DNA from: Pseudooceanicola sp050897975
GTDB taxonomy: Bacteria > Pseudomonadota > Alphaproteobacteria > Rhodobacterales > Rhodobacteraceae
Assembly (NCBI RefSeq): GCF_050897975.1
Contig: NZ_JBPAXY010000002.1
Span: forward strand, 124,001-188,000
DNA: 64,000 nt
Direction: 5' to 3'
This document shows, in pieces, positions 1 to 8,038 of the stretch; positions within the stretch are counted from its first letter, which is position 1; each line of letters starts with the position of its first letter. Below the pieces are notes generated by a model. It ran no database searches, had not been told where the DNA came from, and saw nothing but the letters and a program-made list of their open reading frames with translations. Both the position numbers and the translations under genes were made by a program.

Positions 1-1219
1 GCTTCTGCGCCGGGGCGCCGAAGGTGCCGCCGACGCGGGTCACCGTGCGCGCGATCGAGAAGTACCGCGCGCCCTCGGGCATCCGGATCATCTGGCAATG
101 AATGCGGTCAGGCTGTTCGAACGCACCATGAATGTTCCACAGCGGACAGGTGCCGCCGAAGCGTGAGAAGGGAAAGCGCCCGGCGCTGAAGCGTTTCGAC
201 ACGTTCCCCGCCCGGTCGATCCGCACAAAGAAGAAGGGAATGCCCCGCGCCTCGGGCCGTTGCAGGTTCGACATCCGGTGCGCGGTCTGTTCGTAGCTGG
301 TGCCAAAGCGGTGCGACAGCAGTTCGATGTCATAGCGTTCCGCCTCGCAGGCCTTCAGGAAGCGGCTGTAGGGCATCAGCAGGGCAGCGGCGAAATAGTT
401 GAACAGGCTGACCCGGCCCAGGGCCTCTTCGTCCGGGCCGGTCAAACCGGCCTCGGCCAGGGTCGCGCGGATCAGCTCTTCGTGCTCCAGCCGGGCCAGA
501 AGAACGCCCATCTGAAAGCGACGACTGGCCTGCCCCAGCAGTTCCGACAGCATCAGCTCGCGCCGGTGCGGGTCATAGCGCCGCAGGGCGCCACCCATCA
601 CTTCGCCGGGCAGGATGCGCACCCGCAGGCCATGTTGCGCCAGACGTTCGGTCAAGGCGACATGCGGCTCGGACCGGGTCAGGCCCATCTCTTCGGCCTG
701 CACCTCGGCCAGGCGGTCAATCACGTCGATGTAGTTGCCAGTACCATAGAACCAGTCGCGCACCCGTTCGACCGGGCGGGCGATCTGGCCCAGCACCTCG
801 ACCTTGTTGCGGTCGGTCAGGGGGTTCTCTTCCGCATGGGCGCTCATCTGCAATTCGGACAGCTTGTTGTGCAGACGCACCAGCGCGGCGGCCACACCGG
901 GCGCCGATTGCAGCACCGCCTCGACCTCGGCCCGCGTGACGCCCGCCGCCTCGACCGCAGGATCCTTCAGCGCAGAATCGAAATCCGAGGCCAGCTGCGC
1001 ATTCACCTGCGGCGCCAGCTCGCCCACGTTCAGGTCATAAACCTGCGCCAGCCGCATCAGCAGCTTGGCCGAGGCCGGGCGCTGATCGGATTCGATCAGC
1101 GTGATGTAGCTGGCAGAAACTCCCAACTCTTCCGCCATCTGCGCCTGGGTCAGCCCCAGCGACTTGCGCAGGACCTTCAGGCGCTGGCCGATGATCAGCT
1201 TCTCTGTGCGTTTCGCCAT
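1..1219 (-). CDS. ramB: RamB/ScfR-type short-chain fatty acyl regulator (partial)
   Basis: Transcriptional regulator of acetate/acyl-CoA metabolism; the family is known to control glyoxylate-cycle genes. My translation starts MAKRTEKLIIGQRLKVLRKS and runs 406 codons to the window edge, so the C-terminus is missing. Residues about 9-65 form an XRE-type helix-turn-helix (GLTQAQMAEELGVSASYITLIE). The middle carries an IrrE/ImmA-like (DUF955) region in which the usual zinc HExxH is only vestigial (RLEHEELIR), followed by a Cys-containing C-terminal sensor-like domain (GGTCPLWNIHGAF). It is divergent from aceB across 163 bp, which fits direct control of the shunt. The family call is firm; the exact effector is inference. 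Confidence 0.85.
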   Translation of the reverse strand, partial: MAKRTEKLIIGQRLKVLRKSLGLTQAQMAEELGVSASYITLIESDQRPASAKLLMRLAQVYDLNVGELAPQVNAQLASDFDSALKDPAVEAAGVTRAEVEAVLQSAPGVAAALVRLHNKLSELQMSAHAEENPLTDRNKVEVLGQIARPVERVRDWFYGTGNYIDVIDRLAEVQAEEMGLTRSEPHVALTERLAQHGLRVRILPGEVMGGALRRYDPHRRELMLSELLGQASRRFQMGVLLARLEHEELIRATLAEAGLTGPDEEALGRVSLFNYFAAALLMPYSRFLKACEAERYDIELLSHRFGTSYEQTAHRMSNLQRPEARGIPFFFVRIDRAGNVSKRFSAGRFPFSRFGGTCPLWNIHGAFEQPDRIHCQMIRMPEGARYFSIARTVTRVGGTFGAPAQK

Positions 1220-1221
1220 CG

Positions 1222-1330
1222 TGACAACCTTACAAAATGCGGCGGAGCATCCTGACAAGACTTACAGGATTACCCTTTAATTTCAGATACATAATGCACA
1301 TGCAAGATGACATTACTAGGGTGACATTAC
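1222..1330. promoter_or_regulatory. Divergent ramB/aceB control region with two direct-repeat pairs
   Basis: The gap between the regulator and aceB holds two related boxes, TGACAACCTTACAAAAT at 1222-1238 and TGACAAGACTTACAGGAT at 1253-1270. An exact nonamer TGACATTAC also repeats at 1308-1316 and 1322-1330, 14 bp apart. Paired repeats in an AT-richer divergent promoter are what an operator for the adjacent HTH regulator would look like. That assignment is inference. Confidence 0.5.
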
Positions 1331-1382
1331 GAACCGGGTGTCGGGCAGCTTCGTCCCGCACCACCATCGGAGGGCTCAGCCA

Positions 1383-3008
1383 ATGTCACTTGATCACATC
1401 TCTTCCGCAGAGGCCGCGCCGCTGGTGCTGCGCGACGCGCCCGGCGCCGACCGCGTATTGACGCCCGAGGCCCTGGCCTTCCTGCACGCGCTGAACGCCG
1501 CCTTTGCGCCGCAAATCCGGGCCCTTCTGGGCGCCCGACGCATCCGCCAGGCCGCCTATGATGCGGGCCAGCTGCCCGAATCCCTGACCGAGACACGCGA
1601 GATCCGTGCCGGTGACTGGGAAGCCGCCCCGGTACCCGCCCCGCTCCAGGACCGCCGGGTCGAGATCACGGGCCCCGTCGATCGCAAGATGATGATCAAC
1701 GCGCTGAATTCCGGGGCACGGGTCTTCATGGCCGACTTCGAGGATGCCTCGGCACCGCGTTTCGACACGATGATCGCCGGTCAGGTGAACATGATCGACT
1801 ATCGCGACGGCACCCTGACCCACGAGGACCCTCGCAGCGGCAAAAGCTACCACCTGAACGCCGATACCGCGGTGCTGATCGTCCGCCCGCGCGGGCTGCA
1901 CCTGGAAGAGGCCAACGTGCTGATCGGCGGCGCCGCGATGCCTGCCGCGCTGTTCGACTTCGGCCTGCACGCCTTCCACAACGCCGTGGCGCTGGCCGAA
2001 AGCGGTCGCGGCCCCTTCTACTACCTGCCCAAGCTGGAGAACCACCGCGAGGCGCGGCTGTGGAACGAGATCTTCCTTTTCACCCAAGAGCACCTGGGCC
2101 TCGCCCCCGGCACGATCAAGGCTACCGTGCTGATCGAGACCCTGCGCGCCGCCTTCGAGATGGACGAGATCATCTGGGAGCTGCGCGATCACATCGCCGG
2201 GCTGAACTGCGGTCGCTGGGACTACATTTTCAGCTACATCAAGACCTTGCGCGCGCACCCCGGCCACGTCCTGCCCGACCGGGCCGAGGTGACGATGGAT
2301 CGCGCCTTTCTCGCCGCCTATGCCGCGCGCCTGGTCCAGACCTGCCATCGGCGCGGCATCCACGCCATGGGCGGCATGGCGGCGCAGATCCCGATCAAGG
2401 GCGACGAGGCCGCCAATGCCGCTGCCTTTGCAAAGGTGCGCGCCGACAAACAGCGCGAGGTCGACATGGGCCACGATGGCACCTGGGTCGCCCACCCGGA
2501 TCTGGTGCCGGTGGCGATGGAGGTTTTCGACGCCACCATGCCCGGTGACAACCAGATCAAGATCCCGCGCCAGCATCCGCGCGTAGCCAACGATGACCTG
2601 CTGGTGCCGCACAGCGGCCAGGTGACCGAGGCCGGGATGCGTGAAAACCTCTCAGTGGCGCTGGACTACCTGTCGCAATGGCTTTGCGGTCGGGGCGCGG
2701 TGCCGATCAACAACCTGATGGAAGATGCCGCCACGGCAGAGATCAGCCGGATGCAGCTCTGGCAATGGATCCGCCATGGCGTCGCGGTGACGCTGGACGC
2801 GGGCGGGACCCGCACCGCCACCGCCGCCTGGTTCGGCGAGATGCTCCAGCAAGAGATCCGCGCCACCCTCGATCGCCTGGGCGCCACCGGGTTCCACCGC
2901 GGTCACTACGCCTCGGCCGCCCGCATCCTGCAAGAGGCGGTGACCGCCGAAGAGCCGCCCGCATTCATCACCGGCCCGGCCTATGACGTGCTGAACGCCT
3001 TCGACTGA
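1383..3008 (+). CDS. aceB: Malate synthase A
   Basis: Condenses glyoxylate with acetyl-CoA to malate, the second enzyme of the glyoxylate shunt, in the cytoplasm. It is 541 aa, the usual length of the A form. The family signature RDHIAGLNCGRWDYIF lies at about residues 267-282. DFEDA is near residue 118, and MEDAATAEISR near residue 447 carries the catalytic Asp region. The start was chosen at ATG 1383 because GGAGGG sits at 1369-1374; an earlier GTG in frame at 1338 has no such site. It is followed after 125 bp by isocitrate lyase on the same strand, so the two shunt enzymes are probably co-expressed under the divergent regulator. Confidence 0.96.
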   Translation: MSLDHISSAEAAPLVLRDAPGADRVLTPEALAFLHALNAAFAPQIRALLGARRIRQAAYDAGQLPESLTETREIRAGDWEAAPVPAPLQDRRVEITGPVDRKMMINALNSGARVFMADFEDASAPRFDTMIAGQVNMIDYRDGTLTHEDPRSGKSYHLNADTAVLIVRPRGLHLEEANVLIGGAAMPAALFDFGLHAFHNAVALAESGRGPFYYLPKLENHREARLWNEIFLFTQEHLGLAPGTIKATVLIETLRAAFEMDEIIWELRDHIAGLNCGRWDYIFSYIKTLRAHPGHVLPDRAEVTMDRAFLAAYAARLVQTCHRRGIHAMGGMAAQIPIKGDEAANAAAFAKVRADKQREVDMGHDGTWVAHPDLVPVAMEVFDATMPGDNQIKIPRQHPRVANDDLLVPHSGQVTEAGMRENLSVALDYLSQWLCGRGAVPINNLMEDAATAEISRMQLWQWIRHGVAVTLDAGGTRTATAAWFGEMLQQEIRATLDRLGATGFHRGHYASAARILQEAVTAEEPPAFITGPAYDVLNAFD

Positions 3009-3133
3009 CCGGCCGCATGATGGACCTGCCCCGCATCCTGTCGCCCTTCGGTGGGCCCCACCCTGCCGAAGACTTCCACACCGGCGCGCCCCGGCGCGTC
3101 CCCTTCGCTCCCACGTCTGAAAGAGGATATGAC

Positions 3134-4753
3134 ATGGCAAACCGCAAACCCTACGCCGAGCTGCGCGCCGAAGCCGAAGCGCGCTACCCCTCGGGCCGCA
3201 CCGCAGGCGGCGTCGGCATCGACGACATCGTGCAGCTGAAACTTCAGAACACCTACAACACCCACCTGGATGTCGCCCGCGACATGGCCACGGTGATGCG
3301 TGCCGACATGGCCGCCTATGATGCCGACCCGACCCTGTCGACCCAATCTCTGGGCTGCTGGTCCGGCTTCCACGCCCAGCAGATGATCAAGAGCGTCAAG
3401 CGCCTGCGCGGCACCACCAAGCGCGCCTATGTCTACCTCTCGGGTTGGATGGTCGCCGGTCTGCGCAACACCTGGGGCCATCTGCCCGACCAGTCGATGC
3501 ATGAAAAGACCGCCGTGGCCGACCTGATCGAAGAGATCTATGTCTCGCTGCGCCAGGCCGACGAAGTGGCCCTGAACGACCTCTTCAAGGATCTGAAGGC
3601 CGCTCGCGCCGCCGGGGATGCCGCCGCCGAGACCAGGGCGATCGAGGCCATCGACGGTTTCGAATCCCACGTCGTGCCGATCATCGCCGATATCGACGCA
3701 GGCTTCGGCAACGAACACGCCACCTACCTGCTGGCCAAGGAACTGATCAAGGCCGGGGCCTGCTGCCTGCAAATCGAGAACCAGGTGTCGGATGCCAAGC
3801 AATGCGGCCATCAGGACGGCAAGGTCACCGTGCCGCGCGAGGATTTCATCGAGAAGCTGCGCGCCTGCCGCCTGGCCTTCGAGGAACTGGGCGTCGACGA
3901 CGGCGTGATCGTGGCCCGCACCGACAGCCTGGGCGCAGGTCTGACCCAGAAGGTCCCGGTCAGCACCGCTCCGGGCGATCTGGCGTCGCAGTATATCAAG
4001 TGGCTGAAGACCGAACCGATCACCGAGGCCAATCCAATCCACGAGGGCGAACTGGCGCTGTATCAGGGCGGTGAATTCGTCAAGCCCGCCCGCCTTCCCA
4101 ACGGCCTATTCCCGTTCCAGCCGGGCACCGGCCGGGCACGGGTGATCGAGGATTGCGTCGCTTCGCTGACCGAAGGCGGGGCCGACCTGCTGTGGATCGA
4201 GACGGACACGCCGAACGTGCAGGAAATCGCCTCGATGGTGAACGAGATCCGCCAGGTCGTGCCGAATGCCAAGCTGACCTACAACAACTCGCCCTCCTTC
4301 AACTGGACGCTGAACCTGCGCAAACAGGTGCGGTCCGAATGGATCACCGAAGGCAAGATCGCCGCGGACGACTACCCCGAAGGCAACGAGCTGATGAAGG
4401 CCGATTTCGACGCCACCGAGCTGGGCATCGAAGCCGACAACCGGCTGCGCCGCTTCCAGCATGATATCTCGACCCAGGCGGGCGTGTTCCACAACCTGAT
4501 CACCCTGCCCACCTTCCACCTGACCGCCAAGTCGATGGACGAACTGAGCCGCGGCTACTTCGGCGAGGACAAGATGCTGGCCTATGTCGGCACCGTGCAG
4601 CGCGAAGAGATCCGTCGCGGCATCTCGGCGGTGAAGCACCAGCACGAGGTCGGTTCGGACCTGGGCGACAGTTTCAAGGAAATGGTGTCGGGCGAACGCG
4701 CGCTGAAAGCGGGCGGCGCGGCCAACACGATGAACCAGTTCGCAGCCGAGTAA
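3134..4753 (+). CDS. aceA: Isocitrate lyase
   Basis: Cleaves isocitrate to glyoxylate and succinate, the first step of the glyoxylate shunt. It is 539 aa, which matches the longer Pseudomonas/Paracoccus-type subfamily rather than the roughly 435-aa E. coli form. The active-site loop reads KQCGHQ with Cys near residue 224. The N-terminal SLGCWSGFHAQQ and the YNNSPSFNW segment are also characteristic. The start at ATG 3134 is preceded by an AGAGGA-like ribosome site; upstream in-frame codons to 3017 look non-coding. A strong hairpin follows the stop. Confidence 0.96.
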   Translation: MANRKPYAELRAEAEARYPSGRTAGGVGIDDIVQLKLQNTYNTHLDVARDMATVMRADMAAYDADPTLSTQSLGCWSGFHAQQMIKSVKRLRGTTKRAYVYLSGWMVAGLRNTWGHLPDQSMHEKTAVADLIEEIYVSLRQADEVALNDLFKDLKAARAAGDAAAETRAIEAIDGFESHVVPIIADIDAGFGNEHATYLLAKELIKAGACCLQIENQVSDAKQCGHQDGKVTVPREDFIEKLRACRLAFEELGVDDGVIVARTDSLGAGLTQKVPVSTAPGDLASQYIKWLKTEPITEANPIHEGELALYQGGEFVKPARLPNGLFPFQPGTGRARVIEDCVASLTEGGADLLWIETDTPNVQEIASMVNEIRQVVPNAKLTYNNSPSFNWTLNLRKQVRSEWITEGKIAADDYPEGNELMKADFDATELGIEADNRLRRFQHDISTQAGVFHNLITLPTFHLTAKSMDELSRGYFGEDKMLAYVGTVQREEIRRGISAVKHQHEVGSDLGDSFKEMVSGERALKAGGAANTMNQFAAE

Positions 4754-4782
4754 GCGAAGCGAGACCCGAGACCTGCACTAAG

Positions 4783-4816
4783 GACGCTCCCCGTGCCTAT
4801 CCGCATGGGGAGCGTC
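4783..4816 (+). terminator. Rho-independent-like terminator after aceA
   Basis: GACGCTCCCC (4783-4792) pairs perfectly with GGGGAGCGTC (4807-4816). The stem extends inward by GTGC/GCAT with one wobble to leave a six-base loop. It lies 30 bases after the aceA stop. No long T tract follows, so termination strength is uncertain. Confidence 0.75.
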
Positions 4817-5588
4817 ATCGCTTTCCGGAACGTCATCCTGCGGCGAATTGACTCCTTTCGCAGCCTGACCCCCCAAGAGTCCGAATGCCGACACCGCAGG
4901 GTTCAGCAGAGATGAAATTGACGAGAAAGCGGGCCAGTTTCGCCTTGCTGTCTACCGTAGTCATGGCGGCCTTTGCCCCGGTGCAGCTGACGACGCGCAT
5001 CGAGGCCAATAGGATCACCCTATGAAAGGACGAGCTGTCGGGCGTAGCGGATCTGCTGGGGGCGACCTGCAGCTCGGCACAGGGGAAAGCTGGACCTCTT
5101 CCCGACACAGAGCCTGCCGTTGCGTCTCATGGACACACGCGGCCTCAAAGCGTGATCAGGACATGACCTTGCCAAGGTCACAAGGTGGGCTTTTTTCTCC
5201 AATTAGCCGCGCACGAATGTTCCCATTAGCCCACCGGTGAGGAGCATTTTGCCCTGATTTTCAGGGTACCCCCGGGGGGGGGGGGCGAGCGCTGGAGCGG
5301 ACGTTCATGCACCGTGCAGCGAATGACCGCAGCCAGCCCGAACGCGACATCCGCGCAAGACGCAGCATGACGCCAGGCACTGGCTCTAAAGGCGGGCACA
5401 TAAGCTGTAACAACACAAATATGGCCTGAGACCGGCGTAGAAGTTAGTGGAGCAATCTGTCTAACACTCCTTCGTCACCGCGATGACACAGCGGATACTC
5501 AGCACCAGCGAATGGTGCGGGATTGCACCACGCGGTACTCTTGCTAGTCTCTTGATGTCGCGCAATTTGTTTCCGGTCTTATCCCTCA
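4817..5588. other. Gene-poor stretch between aceA and the nuclease gene
   Basis: About 770 bp with no convincing full-length gene. It contains a short signal-peptide-like reading frame (4912-5025) and a C5G12 homopolymer junction at 5269-5285. Its composition is mixed and becomes AT-richer to the right. I could not recognise an insertion sequence or RNA gene here. It marks the shift from core metabolic genes to accessory DNA. Confidence 0.6.
4912..5025 (+). pseudogene. Short secreted-peptide-like ORF, possibly interrupted
   Basis: A 37-codon frame reads MKLTRKRASFALLSTVVM followed by AAFAPVQL, which has the basic n-region, hydrophobic core and AFA end of a signal peptide. It stops with TGA at 5023. 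The same frame then stays open for about 45 codons (KDELSGVADLLG onward) before the next TGA. Either this is a tiny exported peptide, or a small secreted-protein gene broken by an in-frame stop. No family was recognised. Confidence 0.3.
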
Positions 5589-6656
5589 ATGCCATTTTCG
5601 CCCGAACGTACAGAGCTAATCAAGGCTCGCATAGCTGAACGGTTAGCTGCTGGTCCGTCGAATGATTGGGAAATGTCTTTTCTCAACAATATGGCTCGAC
5701 GGTTCAATCGGTATGGGACCAAGACGCGCTTGAGCGCTGCTCAGTTCAAAACGTTGCAAAGGATACTAAAGCTGGATCGTGAGGGGCCAACTACGTCGCC
5801 CAAACCTCGGACGGATCGCAATAGCTGGGCCAAAACCCCAAGGCCTTCCCGACCGAAGGCGCGTCCGATGTCTATTGCTCGTGCAGCCACGGCCCCAAGA
5901 CGGGCTATACGGCGTGCGCAACGGCAAGTCATGTTGCCTATTGTCTTGGTGTTGGGACTTTTCGGGCTGGTCGCTTCGTTATTTGAATCAGGATCGACAG
6001 GGCCTGCAAACTATCGTCCGAAGGTAGCATCGACACCACAGGCAAGTAGTGCCGAACTCCTGTACGTCACAGGATCGCGGGTCAATCAACGTGTGGGGCC
6101 ATCAACATCTACGGATGTGATGGGCGTCCTGACAGAAGGCACGCAGGTGCGAGCAGTTGGACAGCAAGGCGGCTGGACGCAAATAGTATCTAGCCTTGGA
6201 ACTGGCTGGATGGCATCAAGGCTCCTTTCCTCGAAAGGCGCGGCCGTGACCTCATCCTCGTCGGCAGGGCGTATACTTCGCGCCAGTGATGTACGTGTAA
6301 TAGACGGCGACACAGTCGACATAAGAGGCCAAGATGCGAACGTCCGGCTTGTCGGTTTCAATGCGCCTGAAACTTGGAGACCGTCGTGCGATGCGGAGCT
6401 TAAAGCCGGGCAGCGTGCGACTGCGCGTTTGGTCCAGCTTGTGCGGGGTGCTGGGGCGATCGAGTTTAGGCGAGTTTCCTGTTCTTGCAGGCCCGGCACC
6501 GAAGGCACCGATCAGTGCAATTTCGGCCGGCAGTGCGGGACGTTGCTAGTGGACGGCGTGGATGTTGGAAAAATCTTGATGCGTGAAGGCTTGGCAGTCG
6601 CGTATCGTTGCGGTCGAACTAGTTGCCCGCCGCGCCCTCAATCGTGGTGCAGGTAG
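5589..6656 (+). CDS. Membrane-anchored SH3 / thermonuclease-like (SNase) protein
   Basis: A 355-aa protein with three parts. Residues 1-112 are a basic, proline-rich cytoplasmic segment. Residues about 113-132 (VMLPIVLVLGLFGLVASLF) form one transmembrane helix. After it come a bacterial SH3 domain (about 157-212, LYVTGSRVNQRVGPSTSTDVM onward) and a Staphylococcal-nuclease fold (about 233-345). The nuclease core is clear: VRVIDGDTVDIRG, VRLVGFNAPET and a GxVLxREGLA-like end. The C-terminal part is Cys-rich (CSCRPGTEGTDQC, CGRTSC). The likely role is a calcium-dependent nuclease acting outside the membrane, tethered to wall or envelope; substrate and topology are inference. Codon use is AT-richer than neighbours, suggesting transfer. 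Confidence 0.8.
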   Translation: MPFSPERTELIKARIAERLAAGPSNDWEMSFLNNMARRFNRYGTKTRLSAAQFKTLQRILKLDREGPTTSPKPRTDRNSWAKTPRPSRPKARPMSIARAATAPRRAIRRAQRQVMLPIVLVLGLFGLVASLFESGSTGPANYRPKVASTPQASSAELLYVTGSRVNQRVGPSTSTDVMGVLTEGTQVRAVGQQGGWTQIVSSLGTGWMASRLLSSKGAAVTSSSSAGRILRASDVRVIDGDTVDIRGQDANVRLVGFNAPETWRPSCDAELKAGQRATARLVQLVRGAGAIEFRRVSCSCRPGTEGTDQCNFGRQCGTLLVDGVDVGKILMREGLAVAYRCGRTSCPPRPQSWCR

Positions 6657-6931
6657 GGCAGCCAGCAGCCCATAGCAGTCGTTCTTGCCAGGTGCGGCGA
6701 ATGTCGGCTTCCAGCCCTTCCGCGACATTAGTGCCATGCGCAGCATGGCCGCAGGCGCCGGAACTACCGACGGGAAGGCGACTTTCGCGGCAGACGCAAG
6801 CTCATCCTTTATACACTGCGTAAGCGGATATGCCGCCTGCTCGCGACTGCGGAGATGTCGAGCAGGGGGCTATTAGCTGTGTTTGAAATCGGCGGTGCCT
6901 GCAAAAAACGCAGAACCATCTTCAACTCATC
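6657..6931. other. Intergenic, no gene recognised
   Basis: 275 bp between two convergent genes. Short frames exist on both strands but none has a ribosome site, codon bias or recognisable motif. No strong terminator hairpin was noticed. Confidence 0.4.
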
Positions 6932-7858
6932 TCAGGAAATGTCCAAATGAACCATGGTGGCAATGTCGTGCAGTGGCCCCATGCGAACGAGCTTCCCTCC
7001 CCCCACATCAGCCCCCTGCACTATAAGTCGGCGCTCGTCTTGATATGCGTACCGGAAGTGCTTCGTTTTGGCCACGTTAGGGACACCAGGGGGCGGGAAA
7101 TATGGGTCCAGATAGTTCACATCTGCGAAGTAGGATCGCGCACCGGGGAACTGCTGTCCAACTGCGCAGAGCAACCGTTTCTCGAACTCCGCAGGATGGT
7201 TGATGATCACCGCGCCTGTCGCACCCCAGTCTGCAATCATCCGAAGCTCAGGTGTCTTCCCCAAGCAGTACAGACCGTAGCCGTCAATGTTCAATCGTAT
7301 GTTAATAACATGGTCACGCTCTTCGTCTGGCACGTCTTGCGGGTTGGCAACCACGCGACGGACTTCCTCAGTGGAAAGGATGCCCTTGACCTCTATCGAA
7401 CATTCATCGTCCTGAACGGCGAAGATATCTGAGTCCATGAACCGTTTCGCCGGTTGGATCATCAACTCGCCTTCGTTGTACAGGCCCTGCATGTGGTCGA
7501 GCCGTCCGAACCGAAGGAGGCAGCGTGGGGGAGCGGCTGAGAACGGCTGTGCAGCTCGTTTGATCCTTGCCCGGCGTGGTTCATCGAATGGCAGAATCTC
7601 CTTGAATGGCCTACCCGTGAATTTGGCCGAGTAGATCCCATGCCTTATGCGAAGCTCTTCCGTACATTCTGTCAACCGAAGGCACAACTCAGCGAACGTC
7701 TGCCCCTTCACCGGGACAATCAGCGCGTCAACACCGACGCGCACGGTATTGTTCACGATGTCCGCAAGCCGCTGCTCAAGCTCCGCATCACTGGCCCGCC
7801 GAAGGTAGCGTGTCTGGTGATAGAGAACAATAATCTGTCGGGTCGGATCAGAATTCAT
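6932..7858 (-). CDS. Uncharacterised 308-aa protein
   Basis: I do not recognise the family. The protein starts MNSDPTRQIIVLYHQTRYLRR and has no signal peptide or membrane helix. The middle segment LLRFGRLDHMQGLYNEGELM then PAKRFMDSDIFAVQDDE loosely resembles DUF2971-type proteins of mobile and defence-rich regions, where a position-specific LY.eG.L...ar.f.D pattern recurs. That resemblance is weak. Codon use is AT-richer than the core genome. It lies in the accessory block beside another orphan, transcribed leftward. Function is unknown. Confidence 0.65.
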   Translation of the reverse strand: MNSDPTRQIIVLYHQTRYLRRASDAELEQRLADIVNNTVRVGVDALIVPVKGQTFAELCLRLTECTEELRIRHGIYSAKFTGRPFKEILPFDEPRRARIKRAAQPFSAAPPRCLLRFGRLDHMQGLYNEGELMIQPAKRFMDSDIFAVQDDECSIEVKGILSTEEVRRVVANPQDVPDEERDHVINIRLNIDGYGLYCLGKTPELRMIADWGATGAVIINHPAEFEKRLLCAVGQQFPGARSYFADVNYLDPYFPPPGVPNVAKTKHFRYAYQDERRLIVQGADVGGGKLVRMGPLHDIATMVHLDIS

Positions 7859-8038
7859 TATGGAGCAGACCTTGCGCCGTTGCTAAGAGTAGCCGTTAAT
7901 GGGCAGTCGAGGTTTCGCTGCAGTCCGTTCGGCCAAGCAAAATCCGGCCCTTTTATTCAATCGGACGATCTACGCTCTATCCACCCGAAGAGCATTATTT
8001 GACTGAAGACACTAGCAACATAAAGATGGCCCGACCTA

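Noticed and set aside
260..1255. Long forward frame opposite the regulator
   Set aside because: It is the antisense of the RamB-type gene; its translation is Gln/His/Arg-rich with no motif.
6947..7634. Forward frames opposite the 308-aa protein
   Set aside because: Antisense shadows with poor codon bias; the leftward frame is longer and protein-like.
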